Shown here: positions 44,308 through 57,679 of the stretch, one piece after another
Layout of the letters: each line of letters starts with the position of its first letter
How positions within the stretch are numbered: position 1 is the first letter of the stretch
Source of the DNA: Owenia fusiformis
Taxonomy: Eukaryota > Annelida > Polychaeta > Sabellida > Oweniidae
Assembly (NCBI GenBank): GCA_903813345.2
Contig: CAIIXF020000004.1
Location: 2,439,525-2,503,524, forward strand
Length of the DNA: 64,000 nt
Direction of reading: 5' to 3'
Notes under the pieces: model-generated
The model's database searches: none
What the model was told of the DNA's origin: nothing
The model's input: the letters and a program-made list of their open reading frames with translations, nothing else
Position numbers and translations under genes: made by a program

Positions 44308-47300
44308 CAAGAGGCAGATAGACAGACGGACAAAAAACTACCACAACCCAGAACAACCCTGCTACAAGACTAAATGAGAAAATAATTGACCTAAAACGAC
44401 TAGAGTATAGGATAAGAACGGCCGTTTTAATGGCATGTCATATTTGCAGATTGGAGAAACTCAGCTCTGATCACAGTGTTTTCTGAAATTAGGCAGTCTA
44501 TCCATAAAGGCCTGACAGGAGACGGACGAGTTAAGGAGGGGACAACATAGCGAGGGATGTAACAGGGGAGGGGTGTATCGTTGATTATTTTTGTCTTCCT
44601 TTTAAATCCTTACATTATATTTTTACCTTCACGGTCGTCGCGTTACGTTAGTTGGAGGAACAGCACAAGGGCTTTGGATCGCAGATTGACCTCTAGTTCT
44701 AGTCTTTCTTTAAGTCTTATGATTTCTATTATTTTTGAATTCGAAAGATCAACATAAAGAATTCCGATATTGCTGAATTTGCAAATGTTTTATCAAGTCA
44801 TAATTGCGCAAATTAACTGTTGCAGGCAAGGAAATGTAAATAAGAGAAACCTCCCAGACCCAAATCGAATGTATTGTGTCGTTTCTAAAAATTTAATATG
44901 TTTTAATTATCTTACTTAAAGTCCATTATATGTTAATCATATGAATGTAACTCTCTTTTATTTAAGAGGTAAATAAATTATACATACATACATTACGAAA
45001 GATAATAATTTCTATTTCATAAATAGCTGACCTCTTGGTGCAGAGGAATTAAAAAACGGAGGAAACGAATATGTCAAACGTTTTACTTTATTCGACCTAC
45101 TTCCTGACAAACGTTGAAAACCCCTTAGGAATTTATTAAACAACCTTTCCTAATGTAACAAAGGTAATGAAAAGAATACCGTTTTTTTAAATACACTATA
45201 AACGTCCTATAAACAATCGAAAATCCCTGGGTACAATATTTTTATGTGAATGTTTCTGTTTTTGAAATGCAAGTCGGGTCAACACATCTTAATGTAAGGA
45301 GCTACAACTCCCGGGGACTTTTATTCTGAGAAACCTATTAACGGGCGATAATCCCCGTGTCGTTACCTTAGGGAATAGACGCCCACATATTCAACTTCAG
45401 AAACTCTAACGAAAGTAAGCGCTCCTTGTCGAATTATGGTTACCACCCCCTAACTTGGAAAAGAACATGTACTACTACCCCAGTGGTAATCTCTGGATCG
45501 TTATATTTAGAAAAGACGCCACATCTTAGAAATACTAGAGGGCTACAATTGATCCACGATGAATCAGGACTAAAAATCCCCTGGCCTCTAAGTATAGAAA
45601 GCAAAAAAGGAGTTGTATCGAAACACCTATTAAAGAGCGGTAATCCGCGGGTCATTACCTTGATGAAGATAGAATACCGCTATTACATCGCGATATTTTC
45701 CAATAAGGAAGTCTTAATCGCGTTCCTTAGTCATTTGACTGCTTACAACTCGAGTACCAATCCGTGAAAAAAATCCCGGCGATCGTTTTTGAAAAATACT
45801 ATAAAAGTCGTTCAACGAGAAAATAAAGAGGAATCTGTATATTTTGAGATATTTAAAGTACTTTATGATCTGAAAGAAGATAGAGCGAGTGCAATCGAAG
45901 GATAGACGAACGAGAAATCCCTAAAAATCTAATAGTAATTTACGCATTTTCCGAGGGAAATGTCCGATTTACATCAATATGAAAAACAATGTTCCAACGT
46001 GAAGATAGTTTTATAATTGTTGCATCAAACATAATATTCTTCTCATTTGGACGGAAAATTGATTGATAAAATTGTGTTTATTGTTTTGAAAAATGAACCT
46101 AATGTCCTGCTTTGACGTTAAGAATATGGTTGTTTGGTAATAAATGTGATTGTGGTGTTTCTTGACGGAACGGGAATTAACGCAAATAGATAAATGAATA
46201 AATGATTTGGAGCTGCCAATGTAGACTTTGAGGTTGTTTATCAAATTTATATTTACACAACCCGATTACAAAAAATCTTGTTTTTGTTTATTCAAAAGGG
46301 TTGATGATTGCTATCCACTGAAAATATACTTCAGCTAATAATGAGGTGATCGACTAGTCTGAAAACATCATGTGCTTTTTATTGAATTAGAATGGATAAT
46401 TGGCGATAGATAAGTACCAATCGAGTCACGGGTAATCGGCAATAATCGTGGCACTAGTACGTTCCAGTAAACGTACAGGAAATACTCGCATGTTTGTTTA
46501 ATGGGACGCAGTCAACATCATTGTTGTTACAGAAGAAGCAACAAGCTCCATGCTACACCCGTTTCCAGTTCAAAGAAACGTAGTATCCGTATCCGTATTA
46601 AAGGCCACACTCGGTTAGTTGTATGGTTAACATACTTTCGACAAGAGATTTCTAGAGTTGATTATATTGAGATAAATATCTCAAAGCAAATTATAAGTCT
46701 TCTTCTTTTTAGATTTTTTCGACTTAACTGCGAATATTATTTCGAATATGAGCTCTATCTTCGGCTTGAATTTTGCTTGGCTTATTCAAAATTCGAAATT
46801 GCCGTGTCTTTTTCTTCCTTGCTCGATCGTTAGACCTGCTAATGTTATTTGGCATGAATGGACTATTCCTTATAAACCAATGCATATGGATGCCTATTTT
46901 AACAAATGTCATGTTTAATAGCAAAAGTTGCGAGCACTTTGTCAAGTTCAGATCTAATGTTAGATAATAGATAATTGAAAAATTGAATTAAAGATTGAAC
47001 AACCATCGATGCCACATTTAGTTGTCATATGTGGAAAGCGACAGTCTCTTGAATATAGCAATAATGGGACTTACTAACCTCTTACGGAATAATCAAATTT
47101 AGATTGTCGTTCTACGGATGAATAATGTCAAAAGATGTTAATGTGAATTAGGACCCCTTGAGCAAAAGTAGGTTTGCCGACTTACTGGCATTTTCCTGAA
47201 AAATGACAAGGGCACGAGTTTTTATTACTTTCTTAAATTGGGGGAAATGATTTGTTAGTATCAAAGAATAGTCAAAGTAACATCGATATGATGTAAGGAA

Positions 47301-48235
47301 AGTTTGACCAACGAGAGTTCAAAATGACTTACAGAGTTAAACTACAGCCATTCTATTTTTGTTTGGGCCTAACAAGAGCCTATCATTCATAGGCACGTGA
47401 GGTCATAACGCCACAGCGTTCCAAATGTAATAATGAAAAAATTAAGCCAGGAAAATTAATCTAGAATATTCACGAAATAACACGTATTGTGTATACTAGA
47501 TGTGATCTAAAGCACAGATTAGCTAATCTGGGAAATCACAATATGGTGTCCGGTCTAAAATTGAATTTGTAACTTATTTCATCAGAAAACGATTTCTACC
47601 ATTATCTCAATTTGCGGAAGAAAGATAATTCCATCAACGTTGATTGCGTCGTGTAATATTTGCTTCTAAAGGCCCGTATATAACTTGTTTAGGAAACAAT
47701 GACCTAAACTTAAATGAAACAAAATGGAGAAATTAATGGACATGCGCTTATATCAAGTATTCACAAAGCTCCAAAACTGGCGATTCTCTAAAAGCCTGAC
47801 GAAAGTCGGTACAAGCCAAACAATATTTGGTCATTTTCCCCCGGGGAATATAATCTCTGTTACACCAGTAGGATTTTCGAAAAAATGATCATTCGCTTCA
47901 AACACTCGGAACTGCAATAATTCAGTTCATTAATTCTACTGTATCAGGGTCAATCAGAAACCAAATAGATGAATTGACGAAGGACCATTATCTTTGGTTA
48001 GTAGTGTATGGAATTGAAACTAAAAGAGTCATTGACTCAAAATCAATTTCATTTTCCACATTAACTGATTAACGTCCATCGCCTTGCATTCCGATTCTAA
48101 GGATGATATTGTTCCCCAATCAAAACATTGTATTCATAAAAACGATTTAGATAGAATTACAAGACTGTACCACGTGGTCTAAGGGTGACTTCCGGTGTCC
48201 AAACTTACGACAATTCCAAAGCAACATGTTGGTAC
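44308..48235. other. Region without recognised genes
   Basis: Contains a diverged direct duplication near 45330-45660 (ACCTATTAACGGGCGATAAT and ACCTATTAAAGAGCGGTAAT, each followed by a GTTACCTT or ATTACCTT block). An ATG frame at 46501-46833 encodes 110 residues without recognisable features. No RNA gene seen. Confidence 0.4.
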
Positions 48236-48237
48236 TA

Positions 48238-48345
48238 CAGGGTGTTCAAAAAATGCAATCCGAAGAAATGAAAAAATGAAAACGATTGGATTAGTATTTT
48301 CTAAGATATAGCGATTTCTTTGGGTTGCGTTTTTTTAACACCCTG
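48238..48345. mobile_element. 108-bp Tc1/mariner-type MITE
   Basis: Ends CAGGGTGTTCAAAAAATGCA and (complement) CAGGGTGTTAAAAAAACGCA with TA on both sides. The arms pair over about 35 bp. It shares its first 9 bases with the end at 16605 but differs inside. Confidence 0.8.
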
Positions 48346-49599
48346 TACTTACGACTTATTCAAAGCAACATCATCAGCTCAGGCCTATATCGTATATTGC
48401 TACAAAGCTGGTAAAAACTAAAAACAGATGATCTCCAAGTAGAGAGATTGGCATGTTGAACATCTGCCTTTAACTCATTATCTAACTGGTTAGGCTCTTA
48501 CAAATTATGTGTCAACGGTTAAGTGGCGCTTGTCTTTTAGGTGAAATCGTATGGCCCTGATAAATTGAACATCAACATCTTTAAAATACGTGTACATGTC
48601 CGACAAATTCTCTTATAAGTTCTATTGAAATAATGTAAAATTGTAAATTGGCTGATGAAATACCAATTGAACTTAGTTACGTCATGTATTATTGAATCTA
48701 TGATATCAATCAGTAAATTTGAAAAAGGAGACACAGAGTTATTAAGAGAGGCTCAATTGGGGCAATGAATTATTCAATGCCAAATATTCGTATTTGATTT
48801 AATGTAAGGCTTATTTGAGGAAAACTAATGCTCGAAAGGCACAAATCCCAAACATGAAAACGTATATATTAAAATATGAGCTTTCAACAGATGTACTCTA
48901 AATGACATATTTGAATAGAAGATTAGCAATTTACTCGAAATTTCATTTAATGATCTTATAAGACTTTATTTGAAGATGCAAGGGAAAGCATCTCTGAATA
49001 AAACCAAGACTGACATTCGGCACATATAGATTCGTAGTTGATTTGGAATGCATTTGAAGAAATACGTTGAATATAATGTGACAATGGGATTTTATTCAAT
49101 CTCTTAGAAGTTAAAACCAAAATTGAATTACGGAATTTGACAGAATATTCCATCCTTTGTAATAAGTCAAATATTTAATTCGTCGGAATTTTAAGCGATA
49201 GTATAATTTGATCATTGAGCTCGAAAAACGTGTGATATTTGAACTAAGGCAAAACCTTCCGGTCGAACCCACGCGATAAGAAGGTCAGCTGCTAATTCTG
49301 TGTCCAATTTCTCCCAAACCTCAAACCACCCCCAAAATCAAATTCTAGGTATGTATGTACATATTGTGATACTTTCTGACATAAAAATGCTAAGTGTGGC
49401 TACGGGCCAAATACGCATCAGGTGCGACTGCTTTATAATGACGCCACTTAGAGAAAATGCAGTGTACATATTCACTACCCCCCGGGCACTAACCTTTGAT
49501 TGTGACATATGAACGAGCTAGTTTCTTTTATCAACCATTTCGTTCCATTTATTTTCTTTATCCTGTATTATACATTGTACAGTCAATATCTCTTTTCCC

Positions 49600-49705
49600 T
49601 ACTTACACTACTATATCTTTGTTTCCAGGACCCTATAGGCAGAGGCAGCAGCCCCCCACACTCCAATAAAAATGAAGATACTTTCTTCTTATTTTTCTTC
49701 TAATA
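49600..49705 (+). other. Strong acceptor-like site and short terminal frame (weak exon candidate)
   Basis: A pyrimidine-rich run ending TTTGTTTCCAG at 49628 is followed by a short frame (DPIGRGSSPPHSNKNED...) to a stop. AATAAA occurs at about 49666. It could be a terminal exon or an isolated chance site. Confidence 0.2.
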
Positions 49706-49819
49706 TATAACTGTGTATAAACCATGTTTACAAATTGTAATTACTACATTGAGGGACACCTATAATGCCACTGGCGATTGGGTCCCTCGTGTATGATATG
49801 TACTTATAATAATTAATGA

Positions 49820-50460
49820 TTGAACAGGTTTCCCGTCCTCTAAATATTGACTTGTGATTCCGCCATTATTTAAAAAAATGTTGATCACCCCAAATCTTTC
49901 CCACATTCAACAATTTGGAAGGCTTTCCCTATATATAGAATGTAAATTAATTAATCTCTTGATAAAAAAAAACAGTCAATACCCCGTGATTTGATTTGAT
50001 GCTCTATGCTACTTATGCTTCTTCCAAGATTTCAAGGTTTTGATTGAACAGGTTTCCCGACCTATGGATTTTGGATTGTGATCATTTTCACATAGTTTTC
50101 GATGAATGAATTACTAATTTGTGTTATTTTGCGCTACTAAAACGCTCAATGTCGAATACTGCAAACTAAGACGCTCCTCCAACAGAGAACAGTGACTTTA
50201 TTTGTAAAATAATTTAACACTGAAACACAAATTCATTATCTCGCCCAAAATAAGACTCTTGAAGACTGAATATCAAATTTCTTTACGACACAGGATACAC
50301 TTTAAAATTCACCATAGATTTTGGTCTACAGGAAAATACTATACAATGAACAGCGTCCTCCAAATATTGACTTGTGATTCCGTTATTTAAAAAAAAGTTG
50401 ATCACCCCAAATTTTTCCCACATTCAACAATTGGGAAGGCTTTTCCTATAGAATATAAAG
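49820..50460 (+). repeat. Pair of about 115-bp direct repeats
   Basis: CTAAATATTGACTTGTGATTC ... GTTGATCACCCCAAAT ... GGAAGGCTT at about 49840-49945 recurs at about 50347-50458 with small differences. A third fragment, TTGAACAGGTTTCCCG, is at about 50044. Confidence 0.7.
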
Positions 50461-53400
50461 ATATAAAGGAAATAATCGGAAAATAAAATAAAGAGGGCGA
50501 CAGCAATCCATAGGGCTCAACGTTTTGAAAGGGTCAAAATGAAAGAAAAACTAAAATGTTGAATAAAGCATGACCTTAAATGCAATCGATCATCGACAAA
50601 AAATATGATAGCTTTATAATTACCCAAATGTGTTTGCGTGGGTGAAAACAATAGAGGTATAGTGGTAGGCAGGTACAAATTCAATATCAGTTATTGGTAA
50701 GAAAAAAATTGTTACGTGTAATATGTTTATAACATGTATATAAAGTTTACATTTGACCTTCAGATGGGTGCATTTCATTTATCGATCAGATAAATATTCT
50801 TGCATGTGGTTCATGGTCCCTGGAAAGCCTACGTTTGATCCCACAATGTCAAAAATACCCAAAGCATGTCCAGAAAACGTGTGATCGGCCACACAATGTC
50901 GGTGTCATAGAAAATAGGGCTTAGAAAATTACTTGATTGTGTTGATAACCAATGGTATATACAATCGGGTTAAGTAAGGAAACCTCCAATTGTTCGATAT
51001 AACGATGATTAAAAACTAGTTAGAATTTACTTATTTTCTATTACATTTACATTTCTTTCAAAATAATACAGGTAGTATGTATATTTGAGCTTGCAGGGAT
51101 CATAGTTATAGTTGGGTAGTGTTGGGTATTGTTCTGCAAAATTCTACAAATGTGAAACTAATAAAATGAATCCGACACTCCTTTTACTTTTCCCTCCAAC
51201 CCCCTGAATGGCCAAGGAGTTTCCCCGAGTGATCAAAGAATCTTTAAATTCAACACTTGTAGAGAAGGCTTTCATTTCCACTTAAAGTCACCACTGTGAC
51301 AAAAAGCTTTTAGAACTAAATGTTGTTAATAAATGGAATTTCTTATCAATTTGCTAATGGACACAATACAATTTATATTTGGATTTCTTCAGGACGTATT
51401 CATTAACACTTATTGTTGCAATTTATGTGTTCAATTTTTACCTTGGTGTGAAAAAACATAAATTTTTCACAAAAGGCAAGTTTCAAAACACGCTCAGAGA
51501 ATAAACCAAACAACCTAAAAGACAAGATGCCTTGTTTCACATGATTCGTGTTCTTAAGAAAGGGGTCATTTTAACATTTCAATTCATCCAAAATTACCTT
51601 TCCCTGCCAATGTTAAAGGTTTGAAATCAATAGGTATTAACTTTGTGATGTAGGAATAAAAGTTTCTGATTCAAAGAATGATTGATAGGCGTCGTTATAT
51701 CCAGGCCATGCGATCTTCCGACTTATGTTTCCGCGAAGATAAACGATAATCCACGAACGAGTTTTCAGTTAATCCGGCCACGACCTTTCATTGATTAATC
51801 GTTTGGGCCTCGGGCTCCCAAGTTGCGAGACAAGCATAGACTTTGAGAGCGCTATCCACATATGACGTGGACAATGGCGGGAATGGGCAATCATATCTCT
51901 TTTGAGCAGGACCACACCACTAAAAATAGAATCCATCCACATTCACTCACACTCAACAAATATGAAAGTCGCCTTGGATATTGCAATCAACGAAACTTTT
52001 TACATCCTTCTTCAAATGACTTCATTTATGCTTAATATATACTTGTAAAATACCCTTGCAGCAAGGATGACTTTTTATCACGTGGGGTATTTGAGGTTCA
52101 GAGTCTCGACACATTCAAATCACAAATCGAATGATCCCCAATGGGAATCCCGAATACCAGATCAAACAACTTAATATTACCATATACTATACTCTCATAA
52201 AGAATCAATATGCGCATTCAATTAATATAAACCTGAGTTACACTTTGATGTTATATACAAATTGAACGTCATAAAATATTGCTTCATACTTTTAGCATCG
52301 CATATGATACCCAGGGGCACTAATTCCACTTATTAGCATTTATTATCAATTTCCCGTCAGCTTTTATTGAAGTGACTTAACGCTGACCAGAAGTCGTTGA
52401 TAATTTGACTTGACATCTCTATGAATAATTGGTATATTAGCGTGAGTATCGCATCCGCCATGTTTACATCAAGAACCAAGCAGTGTCTGGTGTGTCTTTG
52501 TTGGTTTTCTGGAATTTTTCTATTGTTTGTTTTCAGATTTTGGCTCTCTATAAGAAATATACTAATGAAATCAATAACAATACAAATGCACCGTAAAAGG
52601 TACATGTTGTATTGTATAATGTTTATTCAAATGAATCTGCGGACGATCCTATATCAAATATTACATAATTTTCAAACTTTTAAAATGCTCACAAAAATTA
52701 ACAATAAATGGTGATTACAAAATTCAGTACAAAGTCATCCCCCGTAAATGATATAACCTCAACACAACATTGTTTTATTAACGACCAACAACTTAACCAA
52801 GAGGAAATGAAAGTTGCGAAATAACAAACCGTTTGATATATGGACGAATTGTATGTGATGATATAGCCTTGAAGTCGATATAATTAATTGATGAAAAGAA
52901 ACTATTCCCCTTTCAAGCAATCAGTCAGTCGAAGTGACCATCTAATTGTCCAAACTATGTCATTGAACAGAGACTGCTAACAATGGCTTATATTACTACA
53001 CAAAGGGTTTAACGTGATTGATTATAAAAGTCGGGATTCCTCTGATAAAACCTCATTAGAATATGACCGCGAAATATTTACAGGTTAATCGTAAATTGTG
53101 AATTCATACTTTTTTCATGAAATCCTGACTTATAATGTCAAGAGTTTTACGCAGTGACAAAATGAAAATTTTACAAACCGGTGGATCCCCCAAGGCCAAG
53201 GGAAACATGTCAAAATCAAATTAAAATTTCCGTAAAGAACGGAGGTTGACTTTTTATTTCCTAAAATAACCTCCCACGTGACCAACACAGAACCATTCTA
53301 AAATAGCCTTTCGTTAATAGAAACCATGTCAATCTTTTGAGTCATTTTCTCTCCATCCCACTTCGATCTTGCCATAGAGGTGGATATCCTGACCACCTCA
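50461..53400. other. Region without recognised genes
   Basis: AT-rich sequence. A GC-richer stretch near 51690-51900 shows no clear promoter or frame. A 97-residue frame at 52421 is hydrophobic and matches no family. Confidence 0.4.
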
Positions 53401-53539
53401 CACAAAACGAAAATATTTACACGTAGAGCCATGATGAAGTTGGTAGTCTGTGGATGACTTGAAAGACTCAGATAGTCTGATAAACATGTGTGACCTGGGA
53501 GTACAGCCCCAGGGCGGTGATATACAAATACGCATGCTC

Positions 53540-53715
53540 ATGTGCCAAAGAGAAAGGACAAAACATGTTACAGAGCACATTAAGAAAAGGAAGACAACTG
53601 AAAGTAAACCACTCATAAGGAAAACAAATCACAACCATCCCGAATCATAATCTAACGCGAAAGGAAACAATGTCTAATACCCCCCTCCCACCATTCAAGT
53701 ATCATTATTAATCCA
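53540..53715 (+). repeat. Dispersed repeat family A, copy 2
   Basis: TGTGCCAAAGAGAAAGG ... AAACAAATCACAACCATCCC ... ATAATCTAACGCGAAAGG ... AATACCCCCC ... CATTCAAGTATC, in the same order as at 39112. Confidence 0.7.
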
Positions 53716-53736
53716 AGACCGTAACACCAAAAAATT

Positions 53737-54010
53737 GACGCCCCATACTCGAAATGCTGGTTAAAGTAGGAAAGAAACTCACCAGCATTACACACGATTG
53801 AGCCTGGCTGGTTTATCGGAACGCCAACTTATACTTAATCGACACCCAAGACTTGAAATGACGGATAGAGTTGGGAAGAACCTCACCCGCATTAGAGATG
53901 ATTTGAAAAGCCTATGGTAAATCGAAACGCCAACTTATACTCAATTGACGCCCCATACTCGAAATGCTGGATAAAGTAGGAAAGAACCTCACCAGCGATA
54001 GACACAATAA
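53737..54010 (+). repeat. Tandem repeat, about 115-bp unit, roughly 2.5 copies
   Basis: GACGCCCCATACTCGAAATG recurs at 53739 and 53948, with a diverged version (GACACCCAAGACTTGAAATG) between at about 53844. Each is followed by TAGGAAAGAA.CTCACC.GC.T blocks and AACGCCAACTTATACT. Confidence 0.75.
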
Positions 54011-54487
54011 TTGTTAATAAGTCTGGATGGTTAAACAAAATGTCAACTACCAACCGCTCATCATGGAAATGGAATCAGCAATGGAAATGTCGGGATACAA
54101 CTTTATTTGAAAAAGCATGCATTAAGTTTTTTACCCACACCCCTATTGTTTATTTGTCGATGACCTACAGAGCATAAGTGTGGTTACCCGATGGTAATAA
54201 GTGTTATATATAACTAATTTAGCTAAGTAGGTGTACCATGAAGCCTAATGCAATTCCAGGAATATTATTTTTAGTTTAGTTTTCCACTGAAATAAAAAAT
54301 TAAAAAACACAGAGTTTTTCTTTGTGTTCCTTATGGCAATATATTTATGTTCAAATGTATCTTGAATACTGCTCACAGTCTTGAACCATTTGAGCACCGA
54401 ACCAAAATATGTTTTAAAATGTGGCTATCTTTACTACATTTGCAGAATTGAATCCCAATTTTGTTAAATTATCAATATATAAGCACT

Positions 54488-54685
54488 AGTGCCAAAGGGA
54501 AAGGCCCAAAGGTTGTAATGGAACTTAGCTAGAAAAAGCAAAACTCTAAGTGCATACCAGTCAAGAAAAACAAACCCCATATAGCCCAAAACAATGATCT
54601 AACGTGAAAAGAAACAATGTCTAATACCCCCTTTCAAACCAACATTCAAGAACCAATATCACAATCCAAGGCCAGATGACCAAGG
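54488..54685 (+). repeat. Dispersed repeat family A, copy 3
   Basis: AGTGCCAAAGGGAAAGG ... AAACAAACCCCATATAGCCC ... GATCTAACGTGAAAAGAAAC ... AATACCCCC ... CATTCAAGAACCAATATCAC ... AATCCAAGGCCAGAT. Confidence 0.75.
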
Positions 54686-55126
54686 GACATTTCATTCATA
54701 CTGAAGTCATTACAATACATGTTGAAGAAAAAATTAGAAATTGATAGCCAATACTCATAACCTCAAAAATAGTTGTACATACAAGTACTTATACAAGATA
54801 GAGCATTCAGTCTCAAATGATGTGGGATAGATAAATCCAGTCTCCAAGTCCATAGGCGTTTCAAAGGGTCAACATCCATTCACAAAAGCCGTCGCCATAA
54901 TCCACAAAACACAATAATTCACAATGGTCATCAGGAGAAAACTATGGCTGGTTTCGATTCCTATTTCTCAACCATTAATGCAATAGCCGGGATCCACCTC
55001 AAAAGGTGCCAAGTGAAAATATTGTGAGTTCAGCGCCAATGAAGATTATGTAGATTAATGACAAAGCTGACAAAATTAAAAAATCGAAATTGTTTGGTTG
55101 AAGTATTTTTATTTTTTCATTCACAG

Positions 55127-55288
55127 CTATATTGGAATACTCTATCGGTATCAGCTGGTTGGAAAGGAACTAAATTATCCATACATGGATTATTGTCTCG
55201 ATTAGCACATGTACCCTGCGTGCAGAGTCTAGTTAAACTGAAGACGAAGCTCTCTCTCTTAAGAAGTGAAGTCAAACGAATGCAAAGG
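55127..55288 (+). CDS. Candidate internal exon, unknown protein
   Basis: A strong acceptor (TTTTTATTTTTTCATTCACAG) precedes 55127, and a donor AGG/GTAATA follows 55288. The 162 bases between are 54 open codons in phase 0-0. The C-terminal third, from SLVKLKTKLSL to VKRMQR, has heptad-like leucine and basic residues that suggest a coiled coil or basic helix. I recognise no family. It sits between copies of repeat family A, so it may be an exon of a host gene or a remnant of an element. Confidence 0.35.
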
Positions 55289-55621
55289 GTAATATACATG
55301 TATACATTGCTTAGATATCCACGCACTCCCCTAGCAGCCTAGTCATACATTTTCAATGACCTACTTGGAAATGAAGGGCTATCCAAACATCACACAATCA
55401 GAATATCAGACAGATATTAGGTTAGTTAACAATAATTTATCAATGTAACGAACTAACATAACAACGTCATAGATTGAACGGGGTTAATCAGAAATTCCAG
55501 GGTTGTTTTCGTACGTTTGAATTGTCGTTTAATTTTGTGGTTCAAGACCTGGATTGAGTAATATCCACAAATTATGATTATTTCAGAATAATGTCCATTT
55601 TGTTAGCTTGGGAATATATAA

Positions 55622-55785
55622 GCTCAAAAGCAAAAGGGAAAGGTGACTAAAAACTTTAAAGAAACCTATATATCCCAAAACCATGATCTAACGTGAAAAG
55701 AAACAATGTCTAACATCCCCCTCCCCCTCCAATCGAGAACCAATATCACAATCCAGGACCAGATATACCAGGAAAATATTCATGA
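55622..55785 (+). repeat. Dispersed repeat family A, copy 4 (internally deleted)
   Basis: AAAAGCAAAAGGGAAAGG, then a shortened middle, TATATATCCCAAAACCATGA, TCTAACGTGAAAAGAAACAA, ACATCCCCC and GAACCAATATCACAATCCAG. Confidence 0.7.
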
Positions 55786-55789
55786 AGTT

Positions 55790-56955
55790 AGGATGAAACG
55801 ATATTAGTTATGTTCGAGATTTTCTAATCTCAATTCATGAAGACAATGTTATCCCCATGGAATTAATAATTTGATTAGGTAAGGTTGGTAATTATGTTTT
55901 TAAAATTGATATCCCATTAGTTCTCGAGAGGACAAACGTTTAAGTGAAGTTTCTAGGTGGAATTTTAATCGTTCCAAAATATTTTATGATGTTATTCATT
56001 TAACAAATACGTTACCTCCGCCTGTACCGAAGTCACTTTCATTTAAACCAAATACATTTATTATTTACTATTATATACAAATAATATATTATCAAATTTG
56101 CAAATTGCTGTTGCTTGCATAACCATAATCAACGACATATATGATTATTTCGATTGTTACTTATTATTGTATTTCATTTATTAAGAAATATTTATCCGCT
56201 CGTTTCGCAATCGACTCTTGTTGTTAATCATAATTAACACAATCATTAACATTACTCCATGTCTTTTTTATTTGTGCATTAACAGTTTTTTTATTTACGT
56301 TTACATACATCTGTGCATCCGGTACAGGTACTCGGTAAATTTTTAAATTTTTAACTATTTCATCGGATCATCAGATGTCAATATTGTTCTTTGCAATGGA
56401 AGGTGTGTTAATAAAGACAGCCATGAGCAAAGGGGGTGGAAAGGAATAACTGACCCAACTATGAGTGTATCAAAAATTATATGAAACCTATCTAGCTCGA
56501 GGTGTATTATTAAATCTATCAAATAAATGTTTGATTAAAAAGCTGTGATAGCAAAAGGAAAATTTAGTTTTCGTTTCGTGTGCAGTAGAACTTTAATATG
56601 CAAAAGAGTCGGTTGTTCGCACGAATATTATTTCCATTTGTAAAAATAATATGTCAATGGCATAAGAAATTTTAATTATTTATATTAACTCACTTAGATT
56701 CTTTGAAACTACTATTCGATATGTTCGCATGCTAGATATGTCCAAGGTCGGATTTTTGAATTTAGAGCCTATAGAAACAAGACAAATTGCGTGTTTATCA
56801 TAGCGGCGATCTTGATTAATATTTCCCTGTTATACACTGTATAGCTATTGATAGTAACACAGTTTCTGATAAATATAAGACGGCGGAACATATTTCCTCG
56901 AATATTTATTACAATGTTGTGTTATCTGTTGACATTGTGAGCTCGGTAACAGCAA
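55790..56955. other. Region without recognised genes
   Basis: Strongly AT-rich; nothing structured seen. Confidence 0.4.
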
Positions 56956-56960
56956 TGGTA

Positions 56961-57678
56961 CACTCCCCTTCATAAGTTTGGCAACCTTTGCCCAAACCCC
57001 ATTGAACTACGTGTTAAAGCCTCTTTACTTTTGAATTTTTAGTTACTTAACCTGCGGTAAAAATACTTATACTATTGATGGAAACGTAATTTGACTTTAT
57101 TTTCAATACATCCAAATTTTCTCAATTTTTTCCTCAATTACAATAGGTCGAAAATTGATGATAAATTTGATGAATTTTTGAAAATCGCCATTCCCATGTT
57201 AACCAATGGGAAATGGTAGGTTTGCCGCAAGTCATATGGCAGAAGATCCATTCATCCGAGTCATTGCAAAAAATACAAGTTGGGTAGGCAATTGAATTTG
57301 CTAACTTTATTAAACAAAAAATTGATACGTTTCTTCAGGTTCTACAAAGTTATAGGTCTTTAAAGTAAAAAATGTTTTTTAAAAAAAACTCTCCCATTGA
57401 AATAACACAAGAGGCGAAAAAAAGATTTTCAAAAATGACTTTGAAGCTCTATAGCTTTAGTATTCATCAAGTAAACTAAACAATTAGTGACAAAAAAGTA
57501 AGACAATTTAATTTTCTATATAAAAATATTTTTTATATACTGAGTCAAATTACGTTTCTATCAATAGTAAAAGTATTTTCATCGTAGGTTAAGTAAATCA
57601 AAATTCAAAGGTAAAGAGGCTTCAACATGTAGTTTAATGGGGGGGGGGCAAAGGTTGCCAAACTTATGGAGGGGAGTG
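56961..57678. mobile_element. 718-bp Tc1-like MITE with about 140-bp inverted repeats
   Basis: Ends CACTCCCCTTCATAAGTTTG and (complement) CACTCCCCTCCATAAGTTTG, flanked by TA. The arms stay paired for about 140 bp, through GCAACCTTTGCCC, GCCTCTTTAC and ATTGATGGAAACGTAATTTG, at roughly 88 per cent by eye. The interior carries no transposase frame. Confidence 0.85.
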
Positions 57679-57679
57679 T

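Noticed and set aside
43941-44373. Frames with IYLIHDVLAHRRITLY or HTDGSPCIYTYY repeats on both strands
   Set aside because: The 48-bp unit is a multiple of three, so all frames stay open through the satellite; there is no start context or family.
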